From the IMG/VR virus record IMGVR_UViG_3300044638_006409, positions 56,656 through 120,655 of that record: DNA of 64,000 nucleotides. One strand, written 5' to 3'. This DNA comes from a virus. The position numbers and the translations under genes were made by a program. Below, in pieces: positions 18,927-26,984 of the stretch. Under the pieces are notes generated by a model, which was not told the origin of the DNA, made no database searches, and saw only the letters and a program-made list of their open reading frames with translations. The number at the start of each line of letters is the position of its first letter. Position 1 is the first letter of the stretch.

Positions 18927-19541
18927 ATTCTTATGTATATGCCATAAAACATTGTATCTATTTGTTTTACTCCTTTTACCCTCTCTTTGAAAGTGAAAAT
19001 AAGTTTTTTTATTTTCATCTTTAAGATGAATACCACCATTCATAAAAATCCATTCACACTTGGAAATTCTGTTTATTATTTCTTGATAAGTTAATTCGTA
19101 CTCGTTGTTTTTCTTAATATCATTAAAAATGATATGTGTGATATTATGACCATTTCTAACTATCAAATCAATAATTCTTTCCTTGTTTTCATCTAAAAAA
19201 ACTTTGAAAGAATCTACTAATTTTGAATCTATTTGATTAATCTGATATCTATCACGACCATAGTTATTCATAGTTTCATTACCACAAAACAACTTTATAA
19301 ATTCAACACAATTAGAATTCATATCAAAACTTTCTATGAAACTTTTCTGAGTAGTTAGATGAACTTGTGTACTAACACCACTTGCATTTTTTATACTTAC
19401 ATTTTTTTCGTTACTAAAACCATCTATCTTTGTTTTAGAACCACCCAACTGAACTAAATTGTGTTTATCACACACCATTTTTTCTTTGATTGTGGAATAT
19501 TCTTCTCGTATTTTGAACCCATCTTCTTTGGATAACGCCAT
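18915..19541 (-). CDS. Putative type II restriction endonuclease
   Basis: 208 residues. The N-terminal part has LGGSKTKIDGFSNEKNVSIK followed by STQVHL. Asp40 and Ser49-x-Lys51 fit a D...(S)xK variant of the PD-(D/E)XK active site. The C-terminus HFQREGKRSKTNRYNVLWHI is a basic element of the kind seen near DNA-binding ends of such enzymes. It overlaps the methyltransferase tail-to-tail by 12 bases, a common R-M layout. The assignment is inferred from motif and context; a methylation-linked protein of other function is possible. Confidence 0.55.
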   Translation of the reverse strand: MALSKEDGFKIREEYSTIKEKMVCDKHNLVQLGGSKTKIDGFSNEKNVSIKNASGVSTQVHLTTQKSFIESFDMNSNCVEFIKLFCGNETMNNYGRDRYQINQIDSKLVDSFKVFLDENKERIIDLIVRNGHNITHIIFNDIKKNNEYELTYQEIINRISKCEWIFMNGGIHLKDENKKTYFHFQREGKRSKTNRYNVLWHIHKNLFV

Positions 19542-19606
19542 AGTTTTTTCTTTTAAAGATATAACATTTTAATTAGATTTATATTATAGTGTGTATATTT
19601 TTTTAT

Positions 19607-19620
19607 CTTAAACTTGTATA
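19607..19620. repeat. Short perfect inverted repeat upstream of small-gene operon
   Basis: AACTTgtatAAGTT lies in the 135-base gap between the divergent endonuclease and the 61-residue gene. It could be an operator or a weak hairpin; nothing else is evident in this gap. Confidence 0.3.
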
Positions 19621-19676
19621 AGTTGATTTTAAAAAACAAATTTCATATCCTTATCCTATAATCAAAAATAAAAAAA

Positions 19677-19862
19677 ATGGAACTATTAGAAGACTCAAAA
19701 ACGGAAACGGAAAAAGATTATTTTGATGAATTTAAACTAGTAATGAAAAAGTTGAAAAAAAAATATACCATTATTTATAATGGTGTTAAGTTTGTCTCTG
19801 ATAGAGAAATAGTAGGTATTGAACCTGAAACATATAAATTAATTTACAAAAACAATAATTAA
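19677..19862 (+). CDS. Small unrecognised protein
   Basis: 61 residues, charged, with a Lys-rich centre (MKKLKKKYTIIYNG). It starts a run of closely spaced small plus-strand genes leading to gp47, typical of early phage genes. The next gene begins 2 bases after its stop. No domain recognised. Confidence 0.5.
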   Translation: MELLEDSKTETEKDYFDEFKLVMKKLKKKYTIIYNGVKFVSDREIVGIEPETYKLIYKNNN

Positions 19863-19864
19863 AA

Positions 19865-20137
19865 ATGGAAAACCAGAAATTAGAATCAGTTGAAGTTTCA
19901 GTTTATGAATCTTTTACAACTTACCTTAGAAAAAAACCATTGGTTATTAACATTACAGATTATCCTGAATTGGATGGTATGGATGAAGACCAAATCCAAG
20001 CTTATATTTTGGAAAATGGTTGGGATATGAAACCTATGGATGGTAATGTTTATGAAAGTTTGATGGAAGAACTTAATAACCAAGATACCGAATGGGATAA
20101 AATTGATAATGAAGATTTTAATATAATTGTAGAATAA
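19865..20137 (+). CDS. Small acidic unrecognised protein
   Basis: 90 residues, strongly acidic, with YPELDGMDEDQIQAYI and an Asn/Asp-rich C-terminus. Such small acidic early proteins often bind host enzymes or mimic DNA, but nothing specific is recognisable. Separated by one base from the following zinc-ribbon gene. Confidence 0.5.
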   Translation: MENQKLESVEVSVYESFTTYLRKKPLVINITDYPELDGMDEDQIQAYILENGWDMKPMDGNVYESLMEELNNQDTEWDKIDNEDFNIIVE

Positions 20138-20138
20138 T

Positions 20139-20369
20139 ATGGATAACCTAATTAATACAGAACAAAACCTACCAAAAATTGACCTTAAAGAACAACCAAC
20201 TATTACCTGTGAGGAGTGTGGGTCAAAATACTTTAAAGAAGTAGTTCTAATCAAAAAAGTTTCTAAAATGTTAATAGGTAGTTTTGAAGATACCTTAGTA
20301 CCATTCCCAACTTATCGTTGTGATGATTGTGGACACGTTAATCCCGACTTCGAATTATTTGATAAATGA
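20139..20369 (+). CDS. Small zinc-ribbon protein
   Basis: 76 residues with two CxxC pairs, CEECG near 27 and CDDCGH near 65, forming one predicted zinc ribbon. The segment between them is hydrophobic and may be a small domain. It overlaps the next gene by 4 bases. Could be a nucleic-acid-binding or host-takeover protein. Confidence 0.55.
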   Translation: MDNLINTEQNLPKIDLKEQPTITCEECGSKYFKEVVLIKKVSKMLIGSFEDTLVPFPTYRCDDCGHVNPDFELFDK

Positions 20370-20569
20370 TAGATAACAAGATATTATTGGAAACTTATAT
20401 GATTGGTTTCTCTGACGAGTTGAAAGGTGAAACAAGGGAATTCAAAGACCCAATGTTAATAAGAGCATATGAGTTGGGAAAAGTTGATGCCTTTGTTGGT
20501 GATGATGTTATGTCCGTTAATTACCAATCTGACGAACATTTATTAAAACGAATTAAAAATTATGATTAA
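20366..20569 (+). CDS. Small unrecognised protein
   Basis: 67 residues, acidic, with LIRAYELGKVDAFVGDDV. It overlaps the zinc-ribbon gene upstream (ATGA) and the gp47-like gene downstream by 8 bases, so it is translated as part of the recombination operon. Function unknown. Confidence 0.5.
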   Translation: MIDNKILLETYMIGFSDELKGETREFKDPMLIRAYELGKVDAFVGDDVMSVNYQSDEHLLKRIKNYD

Positions 20570-21338
20570 AAAATTGGTTCATTTTTCAGATTTACATTTG
20601 AGATTAATAAAAGACCACGACCTATATAAAACAATCCTAACGGATATGTTTAATCAATTCAAGGAAATAAAGCCTGATAGAGTCGTATTTAGTGGTGACC
20701 TAGTCCATAGTAAAAACCAAGTCAGTCCTGAACTTATTGAAATGGTAAGGTGGGTATTGGATGAGTGTTCAAAGATAGCCAAAACAATTATCATTGTTGG
20801 AAATCACGATATGTTAGAGAATAACTTATCAAGGTTGGATACATTAACCCCCATCATTCAATCAATGGACAATGACAATATTGTTTATTACAAGGATAGA
20901 GGTGTGTATCAAGACGAGAATATAGATTGGGTTGTTTATTCATTATTTGAACATAACATTCCACCAGTTATAGAGAAGTCAGACAGATTAAAGATTGGGT
21001 TATTTCACGGACCTATTGTTGGTTTATACACAGATATTGGATATAAGTTTGAGACAGGATATGAGGTCAGTAAGTTTGAAGGATGTGATATTGTTCTATG
21101 TGGTGATATACATGCCAGACAAACGATTTATTTGGATAAAACACCAATAATCCAAGTAGGCTCAACAATCCAACAAAACTTTGGGGAATCTTTACGGAAA
21201 CACGGATTTGGAATATATGATGTTATTAAAGATGATTATTCATTTGTTGACTTGAATAATCCTCGACCATTCCTTAAGTTTGAGATGAACTCATTTGAAG
21301 ATATTATTGATGGAAAAGAAAAATTACTTAACGCTTAA
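20562..21338 (+). CDS. Recombination nuclease subunit, gp47/SbcD-like
   Basis: 258 residues. The calcineurin-type metallophosphoesterase motifs appear in order: HFSDLHL, VFSGDLVH, IIVGNHDM, LFHGPI and CGDIHARQ. This is the Mre11/SbcD nuclease subunit. It pairs with the SbcC/gp46 ATPase encoded at 23170-25542. The complex processes DNA ends for recombination-dependent replication in T4-type phages. Five small genes lie between the two subunits, which is looser than usual. Confidence 0.85.
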   Translation: MIKKLVHFSDLHLRLIKDHDLYKTILTDMFNQFKEIKPDRVVFSGDLVHSKNQVSPELIEMVRWVLDECSKIAKTIIIVGNHDMLENNLSRLDTLTPIIQSMDNDNIVYYKDRGVYQDENIDWVVYSLFEHNIPPVIEKSDRLKIGLFHGPIVGLYTDIGYKFETGYEVSKFEGCDIVLCGDIHARQTIYLDKTPIIQVGSTIQQNFGESLRKHGFGIYDVIKDDYSFVDLNNPRPFLKFEMNSFEDIIDGKEKLLNA

Positions 21339-21996
21339 CAAACAAAACCAAAAGGATTTAACTGATTATTGTAAGTTAAATGATATTGAAGATGTTGATA
21401 AGTTCTTTCAAAAATGTTTTAAGAGGGGGTATGATATTGAGAGATATGGTTTAATGGGTGATAACTCAGAAAAAATTATTGAATATGTTGAGAAAGAAAT
21501 TCCGGTTGAGATTATTAAATATGTGGAGAAAGAAACGATTAAAGAGATTCCAATCGAGGTCGTTAAAGAGGTTGAAAAGGAAGTTATTAAAACCGTGTAT
21601 GTTGAAAAAGAAATCCCAATCGAGAAGATAGTTGAGATAACAAAAGAAGTTGTTGTAGAAAAGGTTGTCGAAGTAATAAAGGAAGTTCCAATATTCATAT
21701 CAGGTGAGACAATACCCCAAATAATCGAAAGGATTGTTGAAATACCAATTGAGATTGAAAAAATAGTTGAAGTTCAAGTAGAAGTCGAAAAAATTGTTGA
21801 GGTTATCAAAGAAGTTGAAAAACCAAATGATAAGATGGGAATGTTACAAGAAACTTTAATGAAGTTGAGAAGAGAGATGGGGGATAAAGATAAGACAATA
21901 ACTGAACTTAATAACAAGATTGAACAACTAGAGAAACTAGTATCAAATACTGGTGCTGTTTATATGAAAGGTTCTAATCTTTCACAAAATCTTTAA
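21310..21996 (+). CDS. Low-complexity VEKE/IPIE-repeat protein
   Basis: 228 residues from the ATG at 21310, overlapping gp47 by 29 bases; a TTG 15 bases upstream is less likely. Residues ~50-175 are imperfect repeats of 'VEKEIPIEIV(K/E)', alternating charged and beta-branched residues that could form an extended fibre or coiled coil. A C-terminal coiled coil (LNNKIEQLEKLV) follows. It is a possible oligomerising protein; no function recognised. Confidence 0.5.
   Translation: MEKKNYLTLNKQNQKDLTDYCKLNDIEDVDKFFQKCFKRGYDIERYGLMGDNSEKIIEYVEKEIPVEIIKYVEKETIKEIPIEVVKEVEKEVIKTVYVEKEIPIEKIVEITKEVVVEKVVEVIKEVPIFISGETIPQIIERIVEIPIEIEKIVEVQVEVEKIVEVIKEVEKPNDKMGMLQETLMKLRREMGDKDKTITELNNKIEQLEKLVSNTGAVYMKGSNLSQNL
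21472..21832 (+). repeat. Tandem degenerate repeat coding for VEKEIP units
   Basis: About a dozen imperfect GTTGAGAAAGAAATTCC-type units inside the preceding gene. Confidence 0.5.
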
Positions 21997-22007
21997 TTTT
22001 TAATTAG

Positions 22008-22039
22008 TCCCACTATTTTAATATAAAAAAGTAGTGGGA
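22008..22039. promoter_or_regulatory. Hairpin enclosing the GTG start of the next gene
   Basis: TCCCACTA (22008-22015) pairs perfectly with TAGTGGGA (22032-22039). The 16-base loop is A/T only. The GTG start of the downstream gene (22034) lies in the 3' arm. The hairpin could end upstream transcription weakly or gate translation. Confidence 0.5.
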
Positions 22040-22333
22040 TTTGTTTACTTTATAAAAGACAACTCAGACCAAGTTAAGATTGGTTACACAAAAAGAAATG
22101 TAAAAGATAGGGTTAAAGAGTTGAACTCACCAAATTTAATTACTATACTTGAATTTGAGACAAAGTACCCCACACAACTCGAAAAAGCATTACATTTCAG
22201 GTTCAAAAAACATAATATTGAAAGAGAATGGTTTTGTTTGGATGACTTCAAGGTTGAAGAACTGAAACAGATATGTGAAATGTTGAATGAGGGACTTTGT
22301 GCAATAAAAGAAAACAATTATTTCAAATTATGA
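22034..22333 (+). CDS. GIY-YIG-like (T5orf172/MUG113-type) protein
   Basis: 99 residues with GTG start. The N-terminal GFVYFIKD, then VKIGYTKRNVKDRVKELNSP, matches the short GIY-YIG-related T5orf172 domain (family knowledge), where the Tyr/Ile and Arg residues belong to the nuclease core. ELDxALHxxF-like LEKALHFRFKKHNIEREWF follows, also typical. Role unknown; such domains occur in phage nucleases and DNA-binding proteins. The start codon sits inside a hairpin. Confidence 0.7.
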   Translation: MGFVYFIKDNSDQVKIGYTKRNVKDRVKELNSPNLITILEFETKYPTQLEKALHFRFKKHNIEREWFCLDDFKVEELKQICEMLNEGLCAIKENNYFKL

Positions 22334-22683
22334 TTTCAGTACAATTAATTACTTGGTTTATCTTATCCTATGGATTGATGAACATTATGGTTTATGGAAG
22401 TATATTCCAAGGGCTAAGAGATTTCTTCAAAAATCTTGGAAATAATCCGTATCAACCATTCCAATTCTTTTTTCATTTTATTGATGGTATTTTATCTTGT
22501 CCTATGTGTTTTAGTTTCCACGGAGGATGGTTTTTATCATTGGTAATATTCTCACCAGTTCATATGTTATTTGGAGTTCCTATGTGGGGTTCTTGGTTTT
22601 TTGATGGTATTTTATCATCAGGTGCTGTATGGGCAATCAATGCAATCGTTGAATACTTTGAGGAAAATAGACCATCTAAATAA
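22330..22683 (+). CDS. Small integral membrane protein
   Basis: 117 residues from the ATG at 22330, which overlaps the previous stop as ATGA; a TTG upstream is not needed. Three hydrophobic segments are visible (residues ~3-22, ~55-80, ~85-105). A motif CPMCFSFHGGWFLSL lies between. It resembles DUF1360-type small membrane proteins (recalled). Possibly acts in the host inner membrane. Confidence 0.55.
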   Translation: MISVQLITWFILSYGLMNIMVYGSIFQGLRDFFKNLGNNPYQPFQFFFHFIDGILSCPMCFSFHGGWFLSLVIFSPVHMLFGVPMWGSWFFDGILSSGAVWAINAIVEYFEENRPSK

Positions 22684-22698
22684 TAAAAATTATAAATA

Positions 22699-22911
22699 AT
22701 GAAACTAATCGAGTTTAAATTAGAAAAAGGTTCAGTTTTCGTCAATCCTGATAAGATTGTTTCAGTGAGTGAAAAACCTGATGGAAGAACTGAAATTACA
22801 ACAGTTAATTACAATGAGTTTTACAATTTAAATCAAAACATTGAAGATGTTTTAATGGATTTAGGAACTTATGGTGGATTTAAAACATATAAAAAAATAA
22901 CTAATAATTAA
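22699..22911 (+). CDS. Small unrecognised protein
   Basis: 70 residues, MKLIEFKLEKGSVFVNPDKI, with a short beta fold predicted at the N-terminus similar in shape to flagellar FlbD-like small proteins, but no firm family. It sits in the operon between gp47 and gp46. Confidence 0.5.
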   Translation: MKLIEFKLEKGSVFVNPDKIVSVSEKPDGRTEITTVNYNEFYNLNQNIEDVLMDLGTYGGFKTYKKITNN

Positions 22912-22912
22912 A

Positions 22913-23161
22913 ATGGGAAAGAAAGAAAAAGAACACAGAAAGAAAGTTGCAAAAAGAAACGAAAAAATTGCCGCTGAGAAAAAACAATTCCAAAAACAAT
23001 ATACTGAATTGTTGGAACAAAAGTTAAAAGAATATCAAGCGAAACTTACAGAAAACGAACAATTAGAAAACGAAATGAAAGTTTCATTAGGTGGACAAGA
23101 ATTAAACTTTTCAATTGTAGACCCAAGTGAATTAGAACAACCAACAGAAGAAAACCAGTAA
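22913..23161 (+). CDS. Small charged coiled-coil protein
   Basis: 82 residues. The N-terminal 50 are Lys/Glu-rich and predicted helical (KKEKEHRKKVAKRNEKIAAE), with an acidic C-terminal tail. One base after the preceding stop and 8 bases before gp46. Function unknown; it may be a nucleic-acid-binding accessory. Confidence 0.5.
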   Translation: MGKKEKEHRKKVAKRNEKIAAEKKQFQKQYTELLEQKLKEYQAKLTENEQLENEMKVSLGGQELNFSIVDPSELEQPTEENQ

Positions 23162-23169
23162 CAAACCCT

Positions 23170-25542
23170 ATGGATTTATTCAATCCACCCCCTGATTACA
23201 ATTACAATTTTATGATTAAAGATATTGATTTTAACAAATTTGATAACCCATATATTCAAGTTGTATGGGAAGATTATCCTGAGAACTTTACACAAGAAAA
23301 AATCAAAAGTGTTAGACATTATTTCCAAAAGAAATATAACTCAACCAATGTTAATGTAATAACCAAAACAAAATCCACGGAAGTTACAACACAAACAGTT
23401 GATGTCTCATTTAATATCTTGGATAAGAACTATCAATATGAGTTGGTAAAATCATTCTTGGAAAACAAAAATCTAACAAATCTTACAGATGACATTCTTA
23501 ATTTGGATAAAGCTGTTGATAGTAGATTATTATTAAATGAAAGTGAAATATCACCATTTAAAAGATGGTATATTAAAAACATTGAGTTCTCCAATTTCTT
23601 ATCATATGGTGAAAATCAAAAGATTGATTTTGACAAATGTAATGGTATCTCGGTGGTGGAATCAAATCCTCCTAATTTCGGTGGAAAGACAGTTTTAACT
23701 GTGGATTTATTGTTATTTTTATTCTTCAATGAAACAACCAAAACATCAAAAGCTGAAGAAGTTTTCAATAGATTTTCTAATAAAGATAAAGTTCATATCA
23801 AAGGTGAAATTATCATTGATGGTGATGAATATGTTATTGTTAGAAATATTGAAAGAAAGAAGAAAAAAGATGGGGATTGGAATGTAAAAACTGAATTAGA
23901 TTTCTTTAAGAAGTTATCAGATGGAACATTACAGAACTTTACAGGAGAACAAAGGAGAGAAACGGAAAGTTTCATTAAAACCTCCATCGGGACGAAGGAA
24001 GATTTCTTGATGACAATCTTAACCACGGCAACAAACCTTGAAGAGTTAATTGATTCTAAACCCACAGCAAGAGGACAGGTATTGTCCAGATTTATGGGAT
24101 TGGACTTTATTAAAAAGAAGGAAGATACTGGAAAAGAAATCTATTCAGAGTTTTCCAAGTCAATGTTATCCAATGTATATTCAAGCGAAAAGTTGAAATC
24201 AGATAATGATGGATACAAAGAAAGAATTGAACAATTACAAACCGAAAACATTACCCAACAAAACAATTTGATTGATGTTCAGAACAGAATAATCAAAGGA
24301 CAAGAATATAGAGATACATTATTGAAATCCAAACATACGGATATTGATATTGAAATCTCGAATATTGTTCCTGAGCGTATTGAAAGTGAAATCATCGGAA
24401 TTAAAACCCAAAAACTAAGTATTGAAAAACAATTAAATGAACTCAAGGTAGTTGAACCAACAGAGTTTTACTCGGAACAAGAACACGACTGGTTGAAAGA
24501 TGAACACAAACATTACTACAAAAAGATTGTTCAAGTTGAACAAAATATCAAATCGATTGAAAGTTTAAAATCTTCAGTTGATGGTGGAATTAAGTGTGAA
24601 CATTGTGGTATTGAATTAATGATGGCCTCAATAACTCAAAGTAAAATAGCGGAACTTGAAGGTTATATTAGTCAAAAGACCGAATATGAGGGGGAAATGA
24701 ATAATATAATAATCAAAGAAGCTAAGTATGTTCTATTGAAAAAAGAGTTCGATGAGTATGAGAAAAACAAACTTATCAAAGAAAAATATGAACTTACAAT
24801 TGAGGGTTATTTGATGAAAATCAAAGGATTGGAAGATAAGTTGGAAAAGTTTAACTTGTTACAGGATAAAATATCCACAAACAACAAGATTGAAACCCAA
24901 CTTATCAAAGCCAACCTGAGATTGGATGAACTTGACAGAGAAAAATCATCAGTTCAAAGAATACTAGATTCTAACAACTATCAAATTCAAAGTTTAAAAG
25001 ATAAGATTGAACAAAATATCCAAATGATTGAAAAAATCAAAGTTGAAGCTGAGAAAGAAAGAATCTATAAAGTTTATTTGGAAATCTTTGGAAAGAATGG
25101 TATATCTAAAACAATAATGAAAACAATGATTCCAATGTTGAATTCTGAGTTACAAAGGTTGTTGGAAGATAGTTCTCACTTTAGATTGGAAATCAATATA
25201 AATGACAAGAATGAGGTTGAATTTGTCATGATTGATAACAACACCCAAGTTGAGAAATTAATGTCATCTGGGTCAGGTTATGAAAGAACCATAGCATCAT
25301 TGGCGTTGAGAGCAGTATTGACAAAGATATGTTCACTACCAAAACCAAATATTATAGTTATGGATGAGGTATTTGGAAAAATATCAAATGAAAACTTGGA
25401 AATGGTTGGGGAGTTTTTTACCAAAATTAAAAACTATTTCGAAAAGATATTCGTTATAACCCACAATCCACTGGTTAGTAATTGGGCTGACAACATTATA
25501 AAGATTACAAAAGAGAATAATATTAGTAGTGTCAGTCAGTAA
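23170..25542 (+). CDS. Recombination ATPase subunit, gp46/SbcC-like
   Basis: 790 residues. About 135 extra residues precede the ATPase core, which begins IKNIEFSNFLSYGENQ. The P-loop near 170 reads NPPNFGGKT, with Pro where the first Gly is usual. Two long coiled coils flank a zinc hook CEHC near 475. The ABC signature is LMSSGSGYERT near 698 and Walker B is IIVMDEVFG near 727. With gp47 it would form the Rad50/Mre11-type complex. A strong terminator follows. Confidence 0.85.
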   Translation: MDLFNPPPDYNYNFMIKDIDFNKFDNPYIQVVWEDYPENFTQEKIKSVRHYFQKKYNSTNVNVITKTKSTEVTTQTVDVSFNILDKNYQYELVKSFLENKNLTNLTDDILNLDKAVDSRLLLNESEISPFKRWYIKNIEFSNFLSYGENQKIDFDKCNGISVVESNPPNFGGKTVLTVDLLLFLFFNETTKTSKAEEVFNRFSNKDKVHIKGEIIIDGDEYVIVRNIERKKKKDGDWNVKTELDFFKKLSDGTLQNFTGEQRRETESFIKTSIGTKEDFLMTILTTATNLEELIDSKPTARGQVLSRFMGLDFIKKKEDTGKEIYSEFSKSMLSNVYSSEKLKSDNDGYKERIEQLQTENITQQNNLIDVQNRIIKGQEYRDTLLKSKHTDIDIEISNIVPERIESEIIGIKTQKLSIEKQLNELKVVEPTEFYSEQEHDWLKDEHKHYYKKIVQVEQNIKSIESLKSSVDGGIKCEHCGIELMMASITQSKIAELEGYISQKTEYEGEMNNIIIKEAKYVLLKKEFDEYEKNKLIKEKYELTIEGYLMKIKGLEDKLEKFNLLQDKISTNNKIETQLIKANLRLDELDREKSSVQRILDSNNYQIQSLKDKIEQNIQMIEKIKVEAEKERIYKVYLEIFGKNGISKTIMKTMIPMLNSELQRLLEDSSHFRLEININDKNEVEFVMIDNNTQVEKLMSSGSGYERTIASLALRAVLTKICSLPKPNIIVMDEVFGKISNENLEMVGEFFTKIKNYFEKIFVITHNPLVSNWADNIIKITKENNISSVSQ

Positions 25543-25546
25543 AAAT

Positions 25547-25577
25547 AAAATGGTGAGAAAAAAACTCACCATTTTTT
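25547..25577 (+). terminator. Rho-independent terminator after gp46
   Basis: AAAATGGTGAG pairs with CTCACCATTTT around a 7-base A-only loop, followed by a T run. It closes the 19.7-25.5 kb transcript. Confidence 0.85.
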
Positions 25578-25606
25578 GTTTTAATTGGAATTTAGTTTTA
25601 TATTTG
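25575..25606 (+). promoter_or_regulatory. Bacteroidetes-type promoter before 171-aa gene and sigma factor
   Basis: TTTG at 25575-25578, 20 bases, then TATATTTG at 25599-25606. This fits the Bacteroidetes primary-sigma consensus (TTTG about -33, TAnnTTTG about -7). It lies between a terminator and the ATG at 25632. Confidence 0.7.
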
Positions 25607-25631
25607 TACTCAACAAAAACGACATAACAAT

Positions 25632-26147
25632 ATGAAATACTTACTTTCTGTTTTCATCGAACACAACGAACAAGAATTATTTGTTAAATCTATTGGTAAG
25701 GAGATTAGTACAATCGCAAGTAAAAGTGGTGTCAAGTACTTCTTCGGTCCTCAAACTGCTTTGTTTACTTTCGAAACTAGACTTTCTTTCGAAAGTATAA
25801 AAAATTTCTTCGACTCAATTTTGAGTGATTTATCAATTACGCATATACTTGTACCTATCAAAACTGACAAAATGTCATATTGGTTCGAAAAAGAACACGA
25901 GAAACTATTGTTTGGTACGGATATTTGTGCAACGAATGAAGAATATTCAGAGGAAGAACAAGAAGAAATGAGGGAAGCTATTTTGGGTGACCTAACTAAA
26001 ATCTTTGAGAAAGAAATTATCGAAGAAAATAGAGTCAAACAAAAAATTGTTCCTACCTTGGATGACCTCTTGGATAAGATTAATATGAGTGGGTTCAACT
26101 CACTAAATGAAGAAGAAAAAGATTTGTTAAAACAATATTCAAAATAG
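25632..26147 (+). CDS. Unrecognised protein with DUF6576-like C-terminal tail
   Basis: 171 residues. The first ~95 residues form a mixed alpha/beta domain with no recognised family. The C-terminus 'LDDLLDKINMSGFNSLNEEE' ending KDLLKQYSK resembles the short DUF6576-type helix pair at the end of several Bacteroidetes proteins, including rhomboid proteases (recalled). First gene after a host-type promoter and one base before the sigma factor gene, so probably an early regulatory protein. Confidence 0.5.
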   Translation: MKYLLSVFIEHNEQELFVKSIGKEISTIASKSGVKYFFGPQTALFTFETRLSFESIKNFFDSILSDLSITHILVPIKTDKMSYWFEKEHEKLLFGTDICATNEEYSEEEQEEMREAILGDLTKIFEKEIIEENRVKQKIVPTLDDLLDKINMSGFNSLNEEEKDLLKQYSK

Positions 26148-26148
26148 T

Positions 26149-26949
26149 ATGAAAGAAAAAAATTCAGGTATTCCAATCAATCAAGAAGAGATTCAACAAT
26201 ATCTCAAAGACATTAGAAAGAAAAAAGTTATGACTCCTGACAGAGAAAAAGAACTTGCCGTTCTTATGAAATCAGGTTCATTAACATCAAGTGATGTGGA
26301 TAAAGTCCATAAAGAACTATTAGAGGGTAATCTTCGTTTTGTTATCACAGTTGCAAAACAATATCAAAATCAGGGATTGGATTTGGCTGACCTTATTGCT
26401 GAAGGTAATTTAGGTTTAATGAAGGCCATCAAGAACTTTGATTGGAACAAAGATTTGAGATTTATATCCTATGCCGTGTGGTGGGTAAAACAATCAATCC
26501 TACAAAGTTTAAATGACAACGCAAGAACCATTCGTCTCCCTGTGAATGTGGTTCAAGACCTACACAGAGCCAAGAAAGAAATTGACGCCAAAGGTGGTGA
26601 GTTAGATAGTAGATTTACCAGTCTTCCATCTATGGTTGATTTGGATATGGAAATCAATGAAGAAGGAGATAATCTATTCGATGTATTGAAAAACGATGAC
26701 GCTGATATGCCTGATGAAGCATTTCATACCAAGGACATTTTAAGAACAAAACTATTAGGGTTATTAACTTGTTTGGATGAAAGAGAACGAGCAATCGTTG
26801 AGGACTATTTTGGTCTATCAGGGTCACCAAGAACATTGGAAGACATCGGTGGTGATTTTAATCTAACGAAAGAGAGAGTTCGTCAGATTAAAGAAAAGTC
26901 ATTGAGAAAATTGAGAAACCTATCAGGTGACCTATTTGAGTGGATGTAA
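26149..26949 (+). CDS. Sigma-70 family RNA polymerase sigma factor
   Basis: 266 residues, containing regions 1.2 to 4.2. Region 1.2 is IQQYLKDIRKKKVMTPDREK. Region 2 includes the core-binding part LIAEGNLGLMKAIKNFD and the -10 reading helix FISYAVWWVKQSI. Region 3 begins RTIRLPVNV. Region 4.2 has the helix-turn-helix TLEDIGGDFNLTKERVRQI. It is close to primary sigma factors of Bacteroidetes rather than an ECF type. It could redirect host polymerase to phage promoters, for example the ATATTTATA class. Regions are intact, with no obvious loss. Confidence 0.9.
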   Translation: MKEKNSGIPINQEEIQQYLKDIRKKKVMTPDREKELAVLMKSGSLTSSDVDKVHKELLEGNLRFVITVAKQYQNQGLDLADLIAEGNLGLMKAIKNFDWNKDLRFISYAVWWVKQSILQSLNDNARTIRLPVNVVQDLHRAKKEIDAKGGELDSRFTSLPSMVDLDMEINEEGDNLFDVLKNDDADMPDEAFHTKDILRTKLLGLLTCLDERERAIVEDYFGLSGSPRTLEDIGGDFNLTKERVRQIKEKSLRKLRNLSGDLFEWM

Positions 26950-26963
26950 TTAATAAACAATTA

Positions 26964-26972
26964 ATATTTATA
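26964..26972 (+). promoter_or_regulatory. ATATTTATA motif upstream of membrane/coiled-coil gene
   Basis: Exact ATATTTATA followed by an A run, 12 bases before the ATG at 26985. Confidence 0.35.
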
Positions 26973-26984
26973 AAAAAAGAAAGT

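Noticed and set aside
21408-21698. Minus-strand open frame opposite the VEKE repeats
   Set aside because: It is a mirror of the repeat (Ser/Thr/Ile-rich), without its own start context.
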